Assembly: GCA_021030905.1 (NCBI GenBank)
Contig: JAGFMI010000011.1
Location: 1,178,001 to 1,242,000, forward strand
Direction: 5' to 3'
Length of the DNA stretch: 64,000 bases
Source: Pyrenula massariospora
Taxonomy: Eukaryota > Ascomycota > Eurotiomycetes > Pyrenulales > Pyrenulaceae
Shown: piece after piece, positions 1 to 10,554 of the stretch
Position numbering within the stretch: position 1 is the first letter of the stretch
Layout of the letters: each line of letters begins with the position of its first letter
Made by a program: the position numbers and the translations under genes
The notes under the pieces: model-generated
What the model was told of the DNA's origin: nothing
Database searches by the model: none
The model's input: the letters and a program-made list of their open reading frames with translations, nothing else

Positions 1-633
1 GACCACTTCCGCTTCGTCTTCCTCGACGCCCCCATCAAGTCGCAGCCGGGGCCGAATGTGCTGCCGTACTTTGAGAGTGTGCCGCCGTACTGGCGGTGGG
101 TGACGAATGTTGGGAGGGACGGTGTGGGTAGTGAGGAGGAGAGGAGAGAGGTGCAGGACGTGGAAAAGGTGATACGGAAGGTAATAAATGAGAAGGGCGG
201 GCCAGCGGCGTTTGTGGGCGTGATGGGGTTTAGTCAGGGGTGTAGGGTTGCTGCGGGGTTATTGCTGAGGCAGCGGGAGCAGAGCCTGCAGGGGAAGATC
301 GATAAGACGTTTCCAAGGTTTAAGTTTGCGCTGTTCGTCGGCGGTGGGTTCCCGCCGATACGATTCGTGGAGATGACAGATGACGAAGCGATTGATGTTC
401 CGAGTGTGCATGCTTGGGGAAAACACGATCCGCAAGGGCCAGCAACGAGGAAGTTGATCGCTGAGTGTAGGGCCTTCAGACCAGTGGAATTTGAATTCGA
501 TGGGGGCCATCACTTGCCAATGTCGATAACAGAGTCGAGAGAGTTGGCAGACTTGGTGCTGAATGCATATAGAGATGGGTGTGAAGGAGATGAAGAGACA
601 CAGAGTCCTCAATTGGTTCCACAAATTCCATGA
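1..633 (+). CDS. FSH-type serine hydrolase (alpha/beta hydrolase), 5' truncated by window edge
   Basis: The reading frame is open from base 1 and ends at the TGA at 631-633, so only about 210 C-terminal residues are visible and the true start lies outside the window. The fragment looks like the fungal FSH1 serine hydrolase family. It has the nucleophile elbow GFSQG, followed by an Asp in a GKHDP context and a His in GGHHLP near the end, in the order Ser-Asp-His expected for the catalytic triad. FSH1 proteins are cytosolic alpha/beta hydrolases of poorly known substrate; relatives sit in polyketide clusters as thioester or ester hydrolases. The next gene lies convergent, 223 bp away. No intron is visible in the part shown. 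The family call is fairly safe; the substrate is unknown. Confidence 0.75.
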   Translation, partial: DHFRFVFLDAPIKSQPGPNVLPYFESVPPYWRWVTNVGRDGVGSEEERREVQDVEKVIRKVINEKGGPAAFVGVMGFSQGCRVAAGLLLRQREQSLQGKIDKTFPRFKFALFVGGGFPPIRFVEMTDDEAIDVPSVHAWGKHDPQGPATRKLIAECRAFRPVEFEFDGGHHLPMSITESRELADLVLNAYRDGCEGDEETQSPQLVPQIP

Positions 634-856
634 CCAGAAAGAAAGAAGCGGCCTGGTAATGTTTAGATGAGGTATGACTATATTCTGCAGCAATGCTTAC
701 TAGATTTTTGCTTCAGTGTTACAGCCAAGACTTACGACTCACGTTTGGAATCGTCGATATGGCATGCATGGTTTTTGGACCCAACTTATAGAACAATAGA
801 CTAACTAGGAGCTGATCTATTTCGTCTGTTTCTATATAACATGTCCCCAAAGGAAT

Positions 857-2032
857 TCATGTGAAGGTCCTTCCGCCGCGACCATGTAATCGTTTCTTAA
901 TGGCCTCTTCCTCGCTGCTAACGGCCATTTTGACGTTGAGTTCATCGAGCCGACCTAGCGGCAGATTCACCAGCTTATGCTTGTTCTGCCACCGTACTTG
1001 GTCATCTAAATATTTCTGCACACTTTCTGTGTCTCCTGGCGGAGGTGGCGGATCCGTGATTTTGGTAATGAGGTAGGCTGTAGACGCTTCTGCAATACCG
1101 TATATGAGCACGCCGAGTAGTGGTATCTTGAGGAGGTACGCAAACGCGAAGGAGAAACCAAATAGCACTCCAGAGCGGTCGATGAACCAGATCTTTTTCT
1201 GTCTCGAATTTAATCGGACACGTTGGAAGTAAGGCTTTAACAGCTCTCGCATCAGACTCCTCGATGAGAAATATGTCTGCAAAAATGACACTAGATACCG
1301 CTTAGGGAGGAAGAAACCGGAACCAAAAATGACAGCAGCGGGCACAGGTCCGACGGCCTTGTTGAAGGTGTAGAAGCTGGCTGCAGGCAGGACAAATCTA
1401 CCAATAATTGGCAGAAAGCTTGCTGCATAGATTGCGAGGGAAACGGCAGCTCGCTTGCCATATCGGGTGGCAAAGAGCATGATTCCATCCATGAGCCCAC
1501 GCTTCTCCTTCTTCCTGTTCTCTCCATGTGTCGAGTACATGACTAGGTTGGGGTAGTACATTGCCCGCAGGTCGTCTGGATTATCACTCTGGTGTTTCTG
1601 CATGTAAGTTGCGTCAACCCATCGCAAGCTGTCCATGAACAAGTGGTCTAGTGTCGGAGTTATCGTACTCATCAACGTCATCGTAAAGAAAGGGATTTGC
1701 AGAACAGAATTGGCAATGAAGTCAAGACCAGACACGAGGGTCTCGTCCCAGGTCTCATGGTCCAGGTCTACGATGAAGGATAGAAAATAAATGAAGAACT
1801 TGAGAGCGTAGATTGGAATGTTGACCAGCAGGCGGATCGCTAAACCAGCACAGACGGCTAAAGCTGCTTGCCGGTAGTGCGTCGAGGTGAAGATATCGGG
1901 GTTTTGGAGAGCACGGTGAGCTGAAATTTGTCAATGGATGCGTAGCTTTAGTATTCGATGCTATCCAGGCTTACCGCCAACAAGGGTAAGTTGCGCCCCC
2001 CGCAGGATAGCATTCGGGTCGAAATTGGACAT
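857..2032 (-). CDS. multi-pass membrane protein, UsgS-like
   Basis: Two exons, 2032-1975 and 1920-857, joined across a 54 bp GT-AG intron; 373 residues. The start is the ATG at 2032-2030 (MSNFDPNAILRG), which gives an N-terminus that runs directly into a strongly hydrophobic region. Several long hydrophobic stretches are visible: around residues 40-75, again in the middle (a run ending GSGFFLP), and near residues 280-320. They are separated by basic loops, so this is an integral membrane protein. The N-terminal sequence recalls the fungal protein annotated as transmembrane protein UsgS in Aspergillus; that match is from memory and moderate. A proline run (PPPPPG) precedes the hydrophilic tail. 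The gene is divergent from INP1, with 316 bp between the starts. Function unknown. Confidence 0.75.
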
Positions 2033-2348
2033 TTTGGCCCAGTGAGGCTGGCTTAGTAGTCTTTGAAACTGGGGAGAATCATCTGGCTGGTATGGAAAAC
2101 ATTCTCTTCAATTCTGGATGCCTGCATCGCGACTTGTCACGCTGTTTTGATAACCGAACGCCAAGCCTTAGGCACGCGCGTGGCACGTGCACGCGGATCT
2201 TTCAGTCTTCACATGGCTGCATACGGCAGCTTGAGATCTGTGCCACGCTTAACGACCGGGCAAATGCTGGCATGGCCACAATATGAGTTCTATTATCGCC
2301 TCCACTTTCATCTCAGACCAGACCTAAGAGAATAATGCTTCTCGCATA
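2033..2348. promoter_or_regulatory. shared intergenic region between UsgS-like gene and INP1
   Basis: 316 bp between the two divergent ATGs. It must hold both promoters. I see no TATA box or clear factor site that I would defend. Confidence 0.4.
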
Positions 2349-4700
2349 ATGTCGTCGCCCGCCCATACCCCCCGACCCATCTTGCAACCTATCCGCCGCT
2401 CATTCACCGTTCCTATCAGGCCACCACCGTCTTCAGTGCAGACTCCGGCAACTGCAGATCCATCTGACTCCGCTGCCGAAGTTCTTTTTTCACATCCGTC
2501 CGCGCGTATCATATCCTTCAGTCCCCCGCCTTCGAGCTATGCCTCAACGCCTGGTCGCCCCCGGACAGCGTCGTCACCGATCGTGAACGACTTCGATTAT
2601 CCCGTCGACGCGGTAGAGACGCTACCCTGGTATTCGTCTACTGAAAATACAGTCGCGCGAGGGCTCCTCATCATTGAAAAGATCCGAGGGTCAACATGGT
2701 TTCTAAAATGCCAGCAGATCCTCCATGCCATTATGAGGAACTCGCAGTGCTGGTGTGTGGATGGTGTCTCAAAATTTGTCTTGAGGGTACGAGCATTCCA
2801 GTACTATCGAATTGAGCTTCCATCGGAATCAGAAGCCGACAGGGAAAAGGTGGATGAACTCAAAGCGGCGTTGAAGAAGATATTGCGTTACGAAATTACA
2901 CCGTGCCCGTTCCAGAGGGGCTTTCGAGTCGAGCTTCCAGCTGATGCACATACACCTAAGAAGAAGAAGGCTTGGACTCCTAGGAAGAGCATAGGCACTA
3001 TACACGACCTTCCTAGCTCTCAGAAATCCCCAGATTACGAACATGGATCTGGGTCGAGACCTCAAAGCTCCATGGGGCTTGTATCACCTGTTGACCATAC
3101 TGAATCGGAGGAGTTAGGCGTTTCTCAAGATGATACACTCTCAGATCATAGTATCTCTGCCTCAGAGAGCGGTACATCTGAACGAGATCACACTCCTGAG
3201 CTATCTGAAAGCCTTCCAACTACCACTTCCAAAAGCCCTCCGAAGGTCAAGGCAGCTATTGATGTTTTCGAGCAAGAAGCCGCCAAGGCTGCTCAACGGC
3301 GCGACTCGTGGGTAAGCCGTACGCCTTCTGGTGCACATTTACCACCTGGGAGTGAACTGTCACGGTCTTCCACACCTGCTAGCAGCCTCACATCGGATCC
3401 TCCTAATGAAGCAAAGGAGCCTATCGAGGTAGCGCAGGAAGCTTCAGAGGTCATGGATGACATCGTAGAACCCGAGGGAATGTCACCGAAAGCGGACGAA
3501 GATGAAGAAGAACCACAGGCAGACAATCTCGACCAGACCGAGCTAGACCTCCCAGACCCGAGGGCCCTGGAAACGTCTGAGTATAAGCCTTCATCATTGC
3601 GGGACAGCGAAATGGCTTCCGAAAAGCCCAGCACAGAGTTTGATGACGCCAAGAACGTGAATGAAGAAGATGCTAGTCTTGACCCATCCTCGCAGACTGG
3701 CAAGCTCATATCCTCTCCATCCACGACATCGATCAACTTGATCAAAGATGACACGTCGACGGCGAGCTCAAGTCCTGAGAAAGTCGACGAAAACAGCCCT
3801 AAGACAGAAAGTGATCTCAACTCGCCAATCTTTGGTATACCTAAGGAAGATTTTGTTAACTTGGGTGTTCATGCAAACAATAGTTCTGCTGCGATGCCGC
3901 AGCCGAAATCTGATATCAATGATGCAATAAAGCAATCTGGACCACTTGCAATCCCAGGACAGGCGTCAAACTTAGATGCAGAGAGCATTGCCTCCAGCGT
4001 GGGGTCTTTTCACTCAGTCGCCTCCATGGATTTTGGAGACGATACAGCAGCCTCATCTTCCCACGAGAGTTTTCGATCCCCAAGATCAATGTCTCCTCTA
4101 CCCTTGCCCAAACTTTCTTCTCCACCACGTTATACCCGGGACCTATCAAATCTAACAGTAACAGCTGAACGGCCCGCGCCGCCAGTGAACCATGAGGATG
4201 ATGAGCTTTCGTCTTCGCAGGACATGCATGCTATCAATCTAATCCCTCCTACCCCTTCTTCGGCGATTCCTGACTGGCCAGGCATGTCGCCTTCGTCCCC
4301 AGCCGATTCGATTGGTCTCCGACGGAGGGCGCTAAGACCGAGACGATCGTTTAGCCCTTTACCTCATCCTAGCACACTTCTTTCTCAGTCGCGGTCAACG
4401 ACCACGATGTCTAGCGCTGTCATACAGAAGGCCACCGAGATAGCAATAGGGAAGCCAATTGAGATGGTGTTAATGCTGATGCATGTCCTGGGCCGGATTG
4501 CCGGAGGAGCTACGGTTGCTGATCTTTTGAGCGGCGATCTTTTCCGTCGTCCGAACCAAATTGCTATCAAGTCCGACGGCGCAAATTCTGGAGAGGAGGA
4601 CGACTTTGACACACCTATTCGGGGAAGGAATCGCTCTAGAGATTCAGCCTCTAGTCAGCGGCCAAGACTTGGCACAAGGACTCCAAGTGAGCTGGACTGA
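2349..4700 (+). CDS. INP1: inheritance of peroxisomes protein 1
   Basis: One exon, 783 residues, ATG at 2349. The N-terminal third carries the Inp1 domain: VETLPWYSSTENTVARG at about residue 95, then a conserved block with NSQCWCVDG and FVLRV followed by YYRIELP. Inp1 is a peripheral peroxisomal membrane protein that tethers peroxisomes to the mother-cell cortex and so retains them at division; in yeast it links Pex3 to the plasma membrane. The middle is a long disordered Ser/Glu/Asp-rich region, typical of fungal Inp1. A hydrophobic C-terminal patch (IGKPIEMVLMLMHVLGRIA) is followed by a charged tail. A 175-codon open frame on the opposite strand at 3293-3820 is judged a shadow. Identification rests on the N-terminal domain. 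Confidence 0.8.
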   Translation: MSSPAHTPRPILQPIRRSFTVPIRPPPSSVQTPATADPSDSAAEVLFSHPSARIISFSPPPSSYASTPGRPRTASSPIVNDFDYPVDAVETLPWYSSTENTVARGLLIIEKIRGSTWFLKCQQILHAIMRNSQCWCVDGVSKFVLRVRAFQYYRIELPSESEADREKVDELKAALKKILRYEITPCPFQRGFRVELPADAHTPKKKKAWTPRKSIGTIHDLPSSQKSPDYEHGSGSRPQSSMGLVSPVDHTESEELGVSQDDTLSDHSISASESGTSERDHTPELSESLPTTTSKSPPKVKAAIDVFEQEAAKAAQRRDSWVSRTPSGAHLPPGSELSRSSTPASSLTSDPPNEAKEPIEVAQEASEVMDDIVEPEGMSPKADEDEEEPQADNLDQTELDLPDPRALETSEYKPSSLRDSEMASEKPSTEFDDAKNVNEEDASLDPSSQTGKLISSPSTTSINLIKDDTSTASSSPEKVDENSPKTESDLNSPIFGIPKEDFVNLGVHANNSSAAMPQPKSDINDAIKQSGPLAIPGQASNLDAESIASSVGSFHSVASMDFGDDTAASSSHESFRSPRSMSPLPLPKLSSPPRYTRDLSNLTVTAERPAPPVNHEDDELSSSQDMHAINLIPPTPSSAIPDWPGMSPSSPADSIGLRRRALRPRRSFSPLPHPSTLLSQSRSTTTMSSAVIQKATEIAIGKPIEMVLMLMHVLGRIAGGATVADLLSGDLFRRPNQIAIKSDGANSGEEDDFDTPIRGRNRSRDSASSQRPRLGTRTPSELD

Positions 4701-6469
4701 TTGTTCTGCCCAGCATATTATGGTGGCATATTTTCAAACTCCCAACACTATGTGTGCACGTTATCCAAGCTTCATGGTCTGAAGTCATATGGCGATACTT
4801 ATCAGCGCACATTATATTCTTTTCTAAGTGGTGGACATGTGACTCATGTGTGCCTCTACTTGAAGTTTCCTGATATCGATTGTATTAAATGCGGAAAATC
4901 ACGAAGGTTCACCTTGCTTTGCTCGATACTAAGTCAGCTCTCAAGAGTTCGTCCCCGTACGTATCCTAACATGGAGGTACTACAATTCACCATGTTTGGA
5001 AAAGCCTACCGTTATCGAGAATGTCGAGGAAATGACTAAGATCAATAGAATATAGGTCGAGCACTAGCATTCGCTTTAGCTTTGAAAGAGTGCGTCTAAC
5101 CCATGTGGGAGATCTCACCACATATTCCACCACTCTGTTAGATTTGAGATTTCTGAGATGCACAAGAGCTGGTCGGAACAATTGGACATTAATCTCACTG
5201 TTGCCTCAACGCGAGTATGTGGTAATTGGGCTGGGAACCCAGGACGACCGAGTTTGTCAAAACGGACCGTTGCCATAAGCGCCGAGAATTTCTCGGCCCT
5301 CCCTTAAATCCGTTAAAAAGTCAACTATGCTTCACTTGGGCTCAGAAGACGCAGCCTCGATAGCTCTGCTCTGAATATCAAGTCGAAAATTAAAGCGAGA
5401 ACTTGCTGACCAAATTGGATCCATAAGTTACGGCTGTCATGTTTGAAGCGTCCTTCTAGCTCTGCTGGTGAGTATGGAAAACTTTTGTCGAGTTCACGAT
5501 CTGGGTGAAGATTTTGTGACTGAGACCAGAGACATTGCAAAACCTTGATGAAGGTTTCTTTACAAAGACGATGACCAAGTCATGAAATGGGTTTTCAGGG
5601 TGCACGACTTCGATCCTCGTTGCGAGCGCAGGGACCACGAAGACGAAGGAATTGGCATACAGCATTTCAAGGTAAAGTACGCGAGGAAGGAAGCGACTGA
5701 TCGACGTACTGTACTAAACAGAGGTTGATCGAAAATCTTTTCGCTCATTGATGTTTGAGAAATCCGTGCAGTTTAAGCTTTCGAGTATATCCATCGCGGC
5801 TACAAATTCCCCTGGCGTTCCCTTCATTACTTCGGATCTTCGTTGCGTTTACTGTGAGATCGAGCTAGTAGGTATACAGAAAATATCACTGTATGCCATT
5901 GGTGTTTTACAGCGTTCGCCTTTGTCGTGTGGCAATGGCGTATACGGGTACATGCATTGCAGGACGAAAATGGCAGAACTGTATGACATTGAACTTGCTA
6001 GGCGTTTTGATTTTGGCGCATACACTGCTTGGAAGCTCTAAGCGTTGGGGAGTCTTGCTTACGATAACGTTGTATTAGTGATATTCGGTTTAAAAAAACG
6101 CCTCTTTGAGAAATTCAAAGCGTCGGATGCTTTGACATGTAGCAGAACGTTTTGTTTCAGCGTCTGAAAATTATGCCTAAGGCTAGCAAGGCGATCTAGT
6201 AGTGGAAACGACTGGGCTGCAATTGTGTCAATTGATCTTCCTTATACTTTGTCTTGTCTTGTCCCTGTCTGTCATGATTTCTCATCAATGGTAAATAAAT
6301 AACCAACCCTGCCGCAGAGTTTTTGTCTTTTGCAGCTACCTTCCCCGTTCAGCAGTTTAAACCAATCCCGAATTTACTCCTGAGGATTGTCAATATTACT
6401 TGCGCTGCATCTTTTCTCGCGCGTTTGGGGGACCGGCTGAGGCAGATATCGAGGACGGATCTCAATTCA
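4701..6469. other. gene-poor interval after INP1
   Basis: About 1.8 kb with only short open frames. The minus strand at 5325-5748 carries three overlapping short frames, some of which look protein-like (for example LYANSFVFVVPALATRIEV and RFKHDSRNLWIQFGQQV), which could be a decayed or spliced gene. I could not join them with credible splice sites and recognise no family. No terminal repeats or tandem repeats were seen. Confidence 0.35.
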
Positions 6470-6838
6470 TCATCTCTTGTTCTCCACCGATACCCTGCCA
6501 CCCCAAATCATCCGCATAATTTGATCCTCTCTCCGGTCCTGCTCTTCTTCAAGCTCTCTCTGAGCGACCGACTCATACAATATATCAGGATAACTCGGTC
6601 CAAACCATCCCACCGGACGGCAGTGGGTTGCGTAGCCGTACTTGTCGAAGAAGACCTTGAATCCACGGCTCACCTCATAGTACCCGTCGCGAAGTGGTCG
6701 GCTGATCTTTCTAGCGATATTGCGATGATCGTGGAGGAAGCATGGGTATTGATAATAGTCTGCTCGCTCCTGTGGGTTGTACCGACGAACAGCCTGTTGA
6801 ATGTCATACCAGTCTAAGTATTGATAACGTGGGGCCAT
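6470..6838 (-). CDS. hypothetical protein, 122 aa
   Basis: A single frame from the ATG at 6838 to a stop at 6470. The product starts MAPRYQYLDWYDIQQ and is rich in Tyr, Arg and acidic residues with well-spread aromatic residues, which looks more like real protein than the 164-codon frame on the opposite strand. There is no signal peptide, membrane segment or known motif. Another open frame lies just upstream on the same strand (7272-6961) and could be part of the same transcript, but no convincing splice pair joins them. No family recognised. Confidence 0.35.
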   Translation of the reverse strand: MAPRYQYLDWYDIQQAVRRYNPQERADYYQYPCFLHDHRNIARKISRPLRDGYYEVSRGFKVFFDKYGYATHCRPVGWFGPSYPDILYESVAQRELEEEQDRREDQIMRMIWGGRVSVENKR

Positions 6839-7792
6839 GCTGCGAGAAGGAGCGATTTGCTCTCAGTCGCGGGACAATAGAGGAGAACTCGGAATCGGAG
6901 GTAGCCGGTTGTGGATAAGGAATAGCAAAAAGGATAGGGTATGGTTGGCTGGTGGGTGATCTAATGCTTTGGGTCACGGCTATAGGAATCGCAAAGTTTC
7001 TTACGGGGATCGAGATGATAGAATGTTCGAACATAGGGAAGTCCGTTTAGACGGACTGGTTCTGCAAATGTGTGATTGAGAAGGGCAGGCGCTGAGGTTG
7101 GTATCGGTCCGAACGCGGGTGGCTGTGTGTATGACAAAGATGTGCTTGGGATATTTCTTTCTTTCCCTTTCCAAGGAATCAGTGATCGCTGGTAAGTACC
7201 AACGATATTTGGACGAGATAGACATGGGAGCCTAACGGCATGTGACATAGTCAGGTCAGGCAAATTGCACACGGGATAGATTCACTTTGAGTCACGAACT
7301 CAGGCTCCAGCAGATCATTTATGTGTAGGAAATTTCAGCCTCAAGACGCCGTCTTGCCACGAGATGATTGTGAAGGTTGTGACTCCAAAACAACTTCAAG
7401 TAACCGTGATTCAAAGCCGGGCTGTACGGTCTTGGAGCCAAAGCGAACCATTCAATCAGCAGCGATCCGCAATCTCCTGTATCGAGGGTGCGGCGCATCA
7501 AGTAATTAGCCGTCTCAAGGGATTGCCACCCTTGACTAGAGCCTCAAAGTGGTTGATGTCAGCAGCCACAGATTTCTCCGAAAATGTCGGAATACGATCT
7601 TGCGACGAATTTGTGTAACCTACTCCATCAAGGTTAAATAAATTACGCTGCTTATGTGAAAATTTGAGCAGACATTCTCTGAGCACTGATGGCTCTCATT
7701 TACCATCTCTGGAAACTTCACGATAACTAGTTGGGAATTCCCCTTCCACACACATACAAAGAAAAGAAATACTTAGTGAGTCTCAAACAACT
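6839..7792. other. intergenic region, no supported gene
   Basis: About 950 bp upstream of the small hypothetical gene and downstream of the phosphoribomutase gene. It contains an isolated 103-codon minus-strand frame (7272-6961) of uncertain meaning. Nothing else is recognisable. Confidence 0.3.
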
Positions 7793-9713
7793 CTATAAGG
7801 GAACTGAGAATTCTTGGCCAAGCGAAGATCTGACACGTCCACTATGGGTTAGCTGCTTTCCGAATATGTTGATCCATCGCAGAACCAGTGCTTCAAAAAC
7901 TCTTCGAGATAGACTTTGAGCCAGGTTAGGGTCTGGTGCAGTTGATTCGAGGTAGATCTTCATCTTTGGCTCGGTTCCCGATGCTCTCAATGTGAATATA
8001 ACGCTTCCAGTGTTCAGTCCAGTGTTGGAGACTTCGAATGTCAACATCTGACTCCCCGGATCTGTGAAGTGGAAGGCCCAATCTCCGAATGACGTACCAT
8101 TGGTGACGTCCCTCCATCGAACAATCGCAAATTCATTTAATCTCAGGGACTGTATCTCTTCAGTGTTACGAATCTGGTCAAAAAAGGCCTTTGTCGACGC
8201 AGGTGTTGATGCAATAAAATAAGTATTAATCGAGTCGGCCCACCCATAGGTGCGATACAGGTCTTGAAGCTTTTCGTAGGGAGTCAGGCCGTGCAAAGAC
8301 CATTGCTTTTGGGCGAATAGGAACAAAGAAGCAGCCGCAATGCCATCCTTGTCATAAGAAATTTCAGGGAACATGTAGCCAAGAGCCTCTTCATAGCCAA
8401 AAAGGACACGGTGTCCCCGGTGTAAAAGTTCGTGTGCCTTGTTGCCGATCCACTTAAAGCCTGTCAAGGTTTGCTCATATCGAAAACGGCCGCCAACGCG
8501 TTCAATCATATGGCCCATCATAGGGCTAGAGACGGCGGTACAGATAAGAATTACATCTCCATGGTCGTCCTTTCTCTTTTCTTGCTCAATAAGGAAGTTT
8601 GCGAGCAGTACTCCCATCTGGTCACCCGTAAATTGATGCCAAAGACCATCCCTGCATGATTGTCAAGGTCATTGCATATGTAAGAAAAAAGGAATTCGAA
8701 ACATACGGCTTCCGACATGCTACCGCGAACCTATCGGCATCGGGATCGTTTGCTAGGACAACGTCAACATCTTCCTGATCAGCCTGTTCCAAGGCCACTT
8801 TCAAGGCACCAGGCTCTTCAGGATTTGGGAAACTGGTGGTTGGGAAATTCGGATCTGGAACTTGCTGTGCTTTGCATGGGATGAGCTGCAAGTCATGGAC
8901 CTGACGAGCGACATAGTCCATCATATACCATCCTACGCCATGCATTGGGGTGTATAAGACTTTAATTTTTGGGGTAGTCGTTGGTGTTCGGGAAGCGAGA
9001 ATTTGCTGACATACCTGGTCAGGATATCTGCTTCAAAAAAGTTCTCTTCTCACCTGTTTCTGCATGGCGCACAATCTCTGGCAGTAGGATTTCTGGGTCT
9101 TTTCCCTCAGCCCCTCAGACTCTGCTAATGGGTCTATGTCCCACGAATTGGTCCATGGCTCCTCATTCTGAATGATACATCTTGCTATTGCAGCTGCAAC
9201 GTCATCCATAATCTGGGCCCCATTAGACCCATAAACCTTAAAGCCATTATCTTGCGCTGGGTTATGGCTCGCCGTTATCATGACACCAGCGATTGCATGA
9301 TAATGCCGTACTCGAAAAGCCACGATCGGGGTGGGCACGTAGTCAGAAAAAGTATGAACATTAAAACCAGCATAAGAGAAAGCACCAGCGGCCAGTTTTG
9401 CAAACTTGCGTGAGTTGTGTCTGGTGTCATGGCCAATCACCACGACCAGTGACGAGGGCGTAGATTCTGGGTTGGCTTCCAAAAGGTATTTTGCAAGACC
9501 CTGAGATGCCTGAATGACGGTCAGGCCATTCATAAAGGCAAAACCAGCCTGCATTCGCCCGCGGAGGCCTGCCGTACCAAAATGTATTCGCGATCCGAGA
9601 CGTCTTTGAAGCTCCTGGACATCGTTGGCTTGCTGCAGACGGCGAATTTCTAGGCTGGTTACAGGATTTTGGTCCCATTTCAACCAATTGTCTATGAGCC
9701 GCTGCAACTCCAT
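7793..9713 (-). CDS. PRM15: phosphoribomutase / phosphoglucomutase-2 family enzyme
   Basis: Three exons: 9713-9054, 9005-8707 and 8651-7793, with introns of 48 and 55 bp; 605 residues, the usual length for this family. The enzyme interconverts ribose-1-phosphate and ribose-5-phosphate (and to some extent glucose phosphates), linking nucleoside salvage to the pentose phosphate pathway in the cytosol. The four diagnostic motifs are all present: the phosphoserine loop ITASHNP (Ser149), the metal loop DPDADR, the sugar-binding GYEEALG and the phosphate-binding RASGTEPK. The first intron could end at an earlier AG, but the 48 bp choice keeps frame, has a CTGAC branch site and restores KVLYTPMHGVG. 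It matches yeast Prm15/Pgm3 and human PGM2 better than Pgm1/Pgm2. Paralogue assignment is moderately sure; the fold is very sure. Confidence 0.9.
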
Positions 9714-9977
9714 GCCGGTGAGCTACAGCATGAGCTGGGAAGGCAGACGTGAATTATTCAGGCTGCTGGGCTTTCTTGGCGGTTCAAAACTAGGCTCCCA
9801 GGGCCCCCACACATACTCCCGGGAACAGTAAGCGCCGGTGTTCAGCCAACTGCCCACTATTATAGACGACCCCGCGCAAAGCTTTTTCAAAAAGGCCATA
9901 GTTGAAAAAGAACGCCTTTTGTCGTCCATTTTAATAAAGGTATAAGATAGAGCGAATAGTAGATAACCAAAAAAAGT

Positions 9978-10099
9978 TGGACGTACCAGTAATCGAAACT
10001 GGGACCGCTTCTATGCTCTACCATACATTAGTATGTAAGATTTGAGTTCGACTTTTTTATAACTTACAAAGAAGAATCATACCACTAGACCACACGCCC
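9978..10099 (-). tRNA. intron-containing tRNA, apparent anticodon GUA on a proline-tRNA-like 5' half
   Basis: The minus strand folds as a complete tRNA. The acceptor stem pairs GGGCGTG with TACGTCC (7 pairs, two G-U). The D region TGGTCTAGTGG fits the A box, the anticodon stem CTTCT pairs with AGAAG, and the T arm is CCAGT/ACTGG with a TTCGATT loop that fits the B box. The loop reads TTGTAA and then about 50 bp of intron (about 10063-10014) in the usual place after position 37. The discriminator base is A. A run of seven T follows at 9975-9969 as a Pol III terminator. By position the anticodon is GUA (Tyr), yet the first 27 bases are those of fungal tRNA-Pro and the C1-G72 pair of tyrosine tRNAs is absent. 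It could be a chimaeric or decaying gene. Confidence 0.6.
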
Positions 10100-10554
10100 T
10101 TGTTAGTGATGCACGACAAATATTAATATATATTCAGTAAGCTCAAGATCATCCATTCTGGGATAGTATCTATAGAGGCAAAGCTCAATAAATACTTCTT
10201 TCTAATTATTTCAATTTTACGACTCACATTGTTGTTCCATGATTATGTTTAAGAACAGATTATAAATATATACATTTGTGTCTCTATAAATGTAAAGCTG
10301 CGGCGCGCGAATCTGCCATCTTGGCAGAAATCCCTATGATGGCCAAACACGGTTAGTTGAAATGCCGAGACGACCCCCAAACATTTACACCTAACTTAGA
10401 CGGCATAGTACCAGGTAGATACCAGGTAGGCAGGTCTCTATACGCAACTCCGTTCGACATGGCAATTGGACCTGGAAACCACGATTGAAAGATTACCGCA
10501 TTGCCTCCATCCGTCTTGTAGACCAAGCGATGCGAGATATTAGTCGTCTCAGAC
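10100..10554. other. AT-rich upstream region of the desaturase
   Basis: 455 bp, clearly AT-rich from about 10120 to 10290, between the tRNA gene and the desaturase ATG. It presumably contains the desaturase promoter. No specific site recognised. Confidence 0.35.

Noticed and set aside
3293-3820. 175-codon frame antisense to INP1
   Set aside because: Ser/Leu-rich mirror of the disordered acidic region of INP1; no independent support.
6323-6817. 164-codon plus-strand frame
   Set aside because: Its start region is an AT-rich leader and its composition is skewed (Leu/Ser/Val), while the opposite strand gives a more natural protein. Treated as a shadow.
9978-10099. Ordinary tRNA-Tyr or tRNA-Pro call
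   Set aside because: The anticodon position says Tyr, the body says Pro, and neither the C1-G72 pair nor a UGG/AGG anticodon is present; kept as an unusual tRNA instead.
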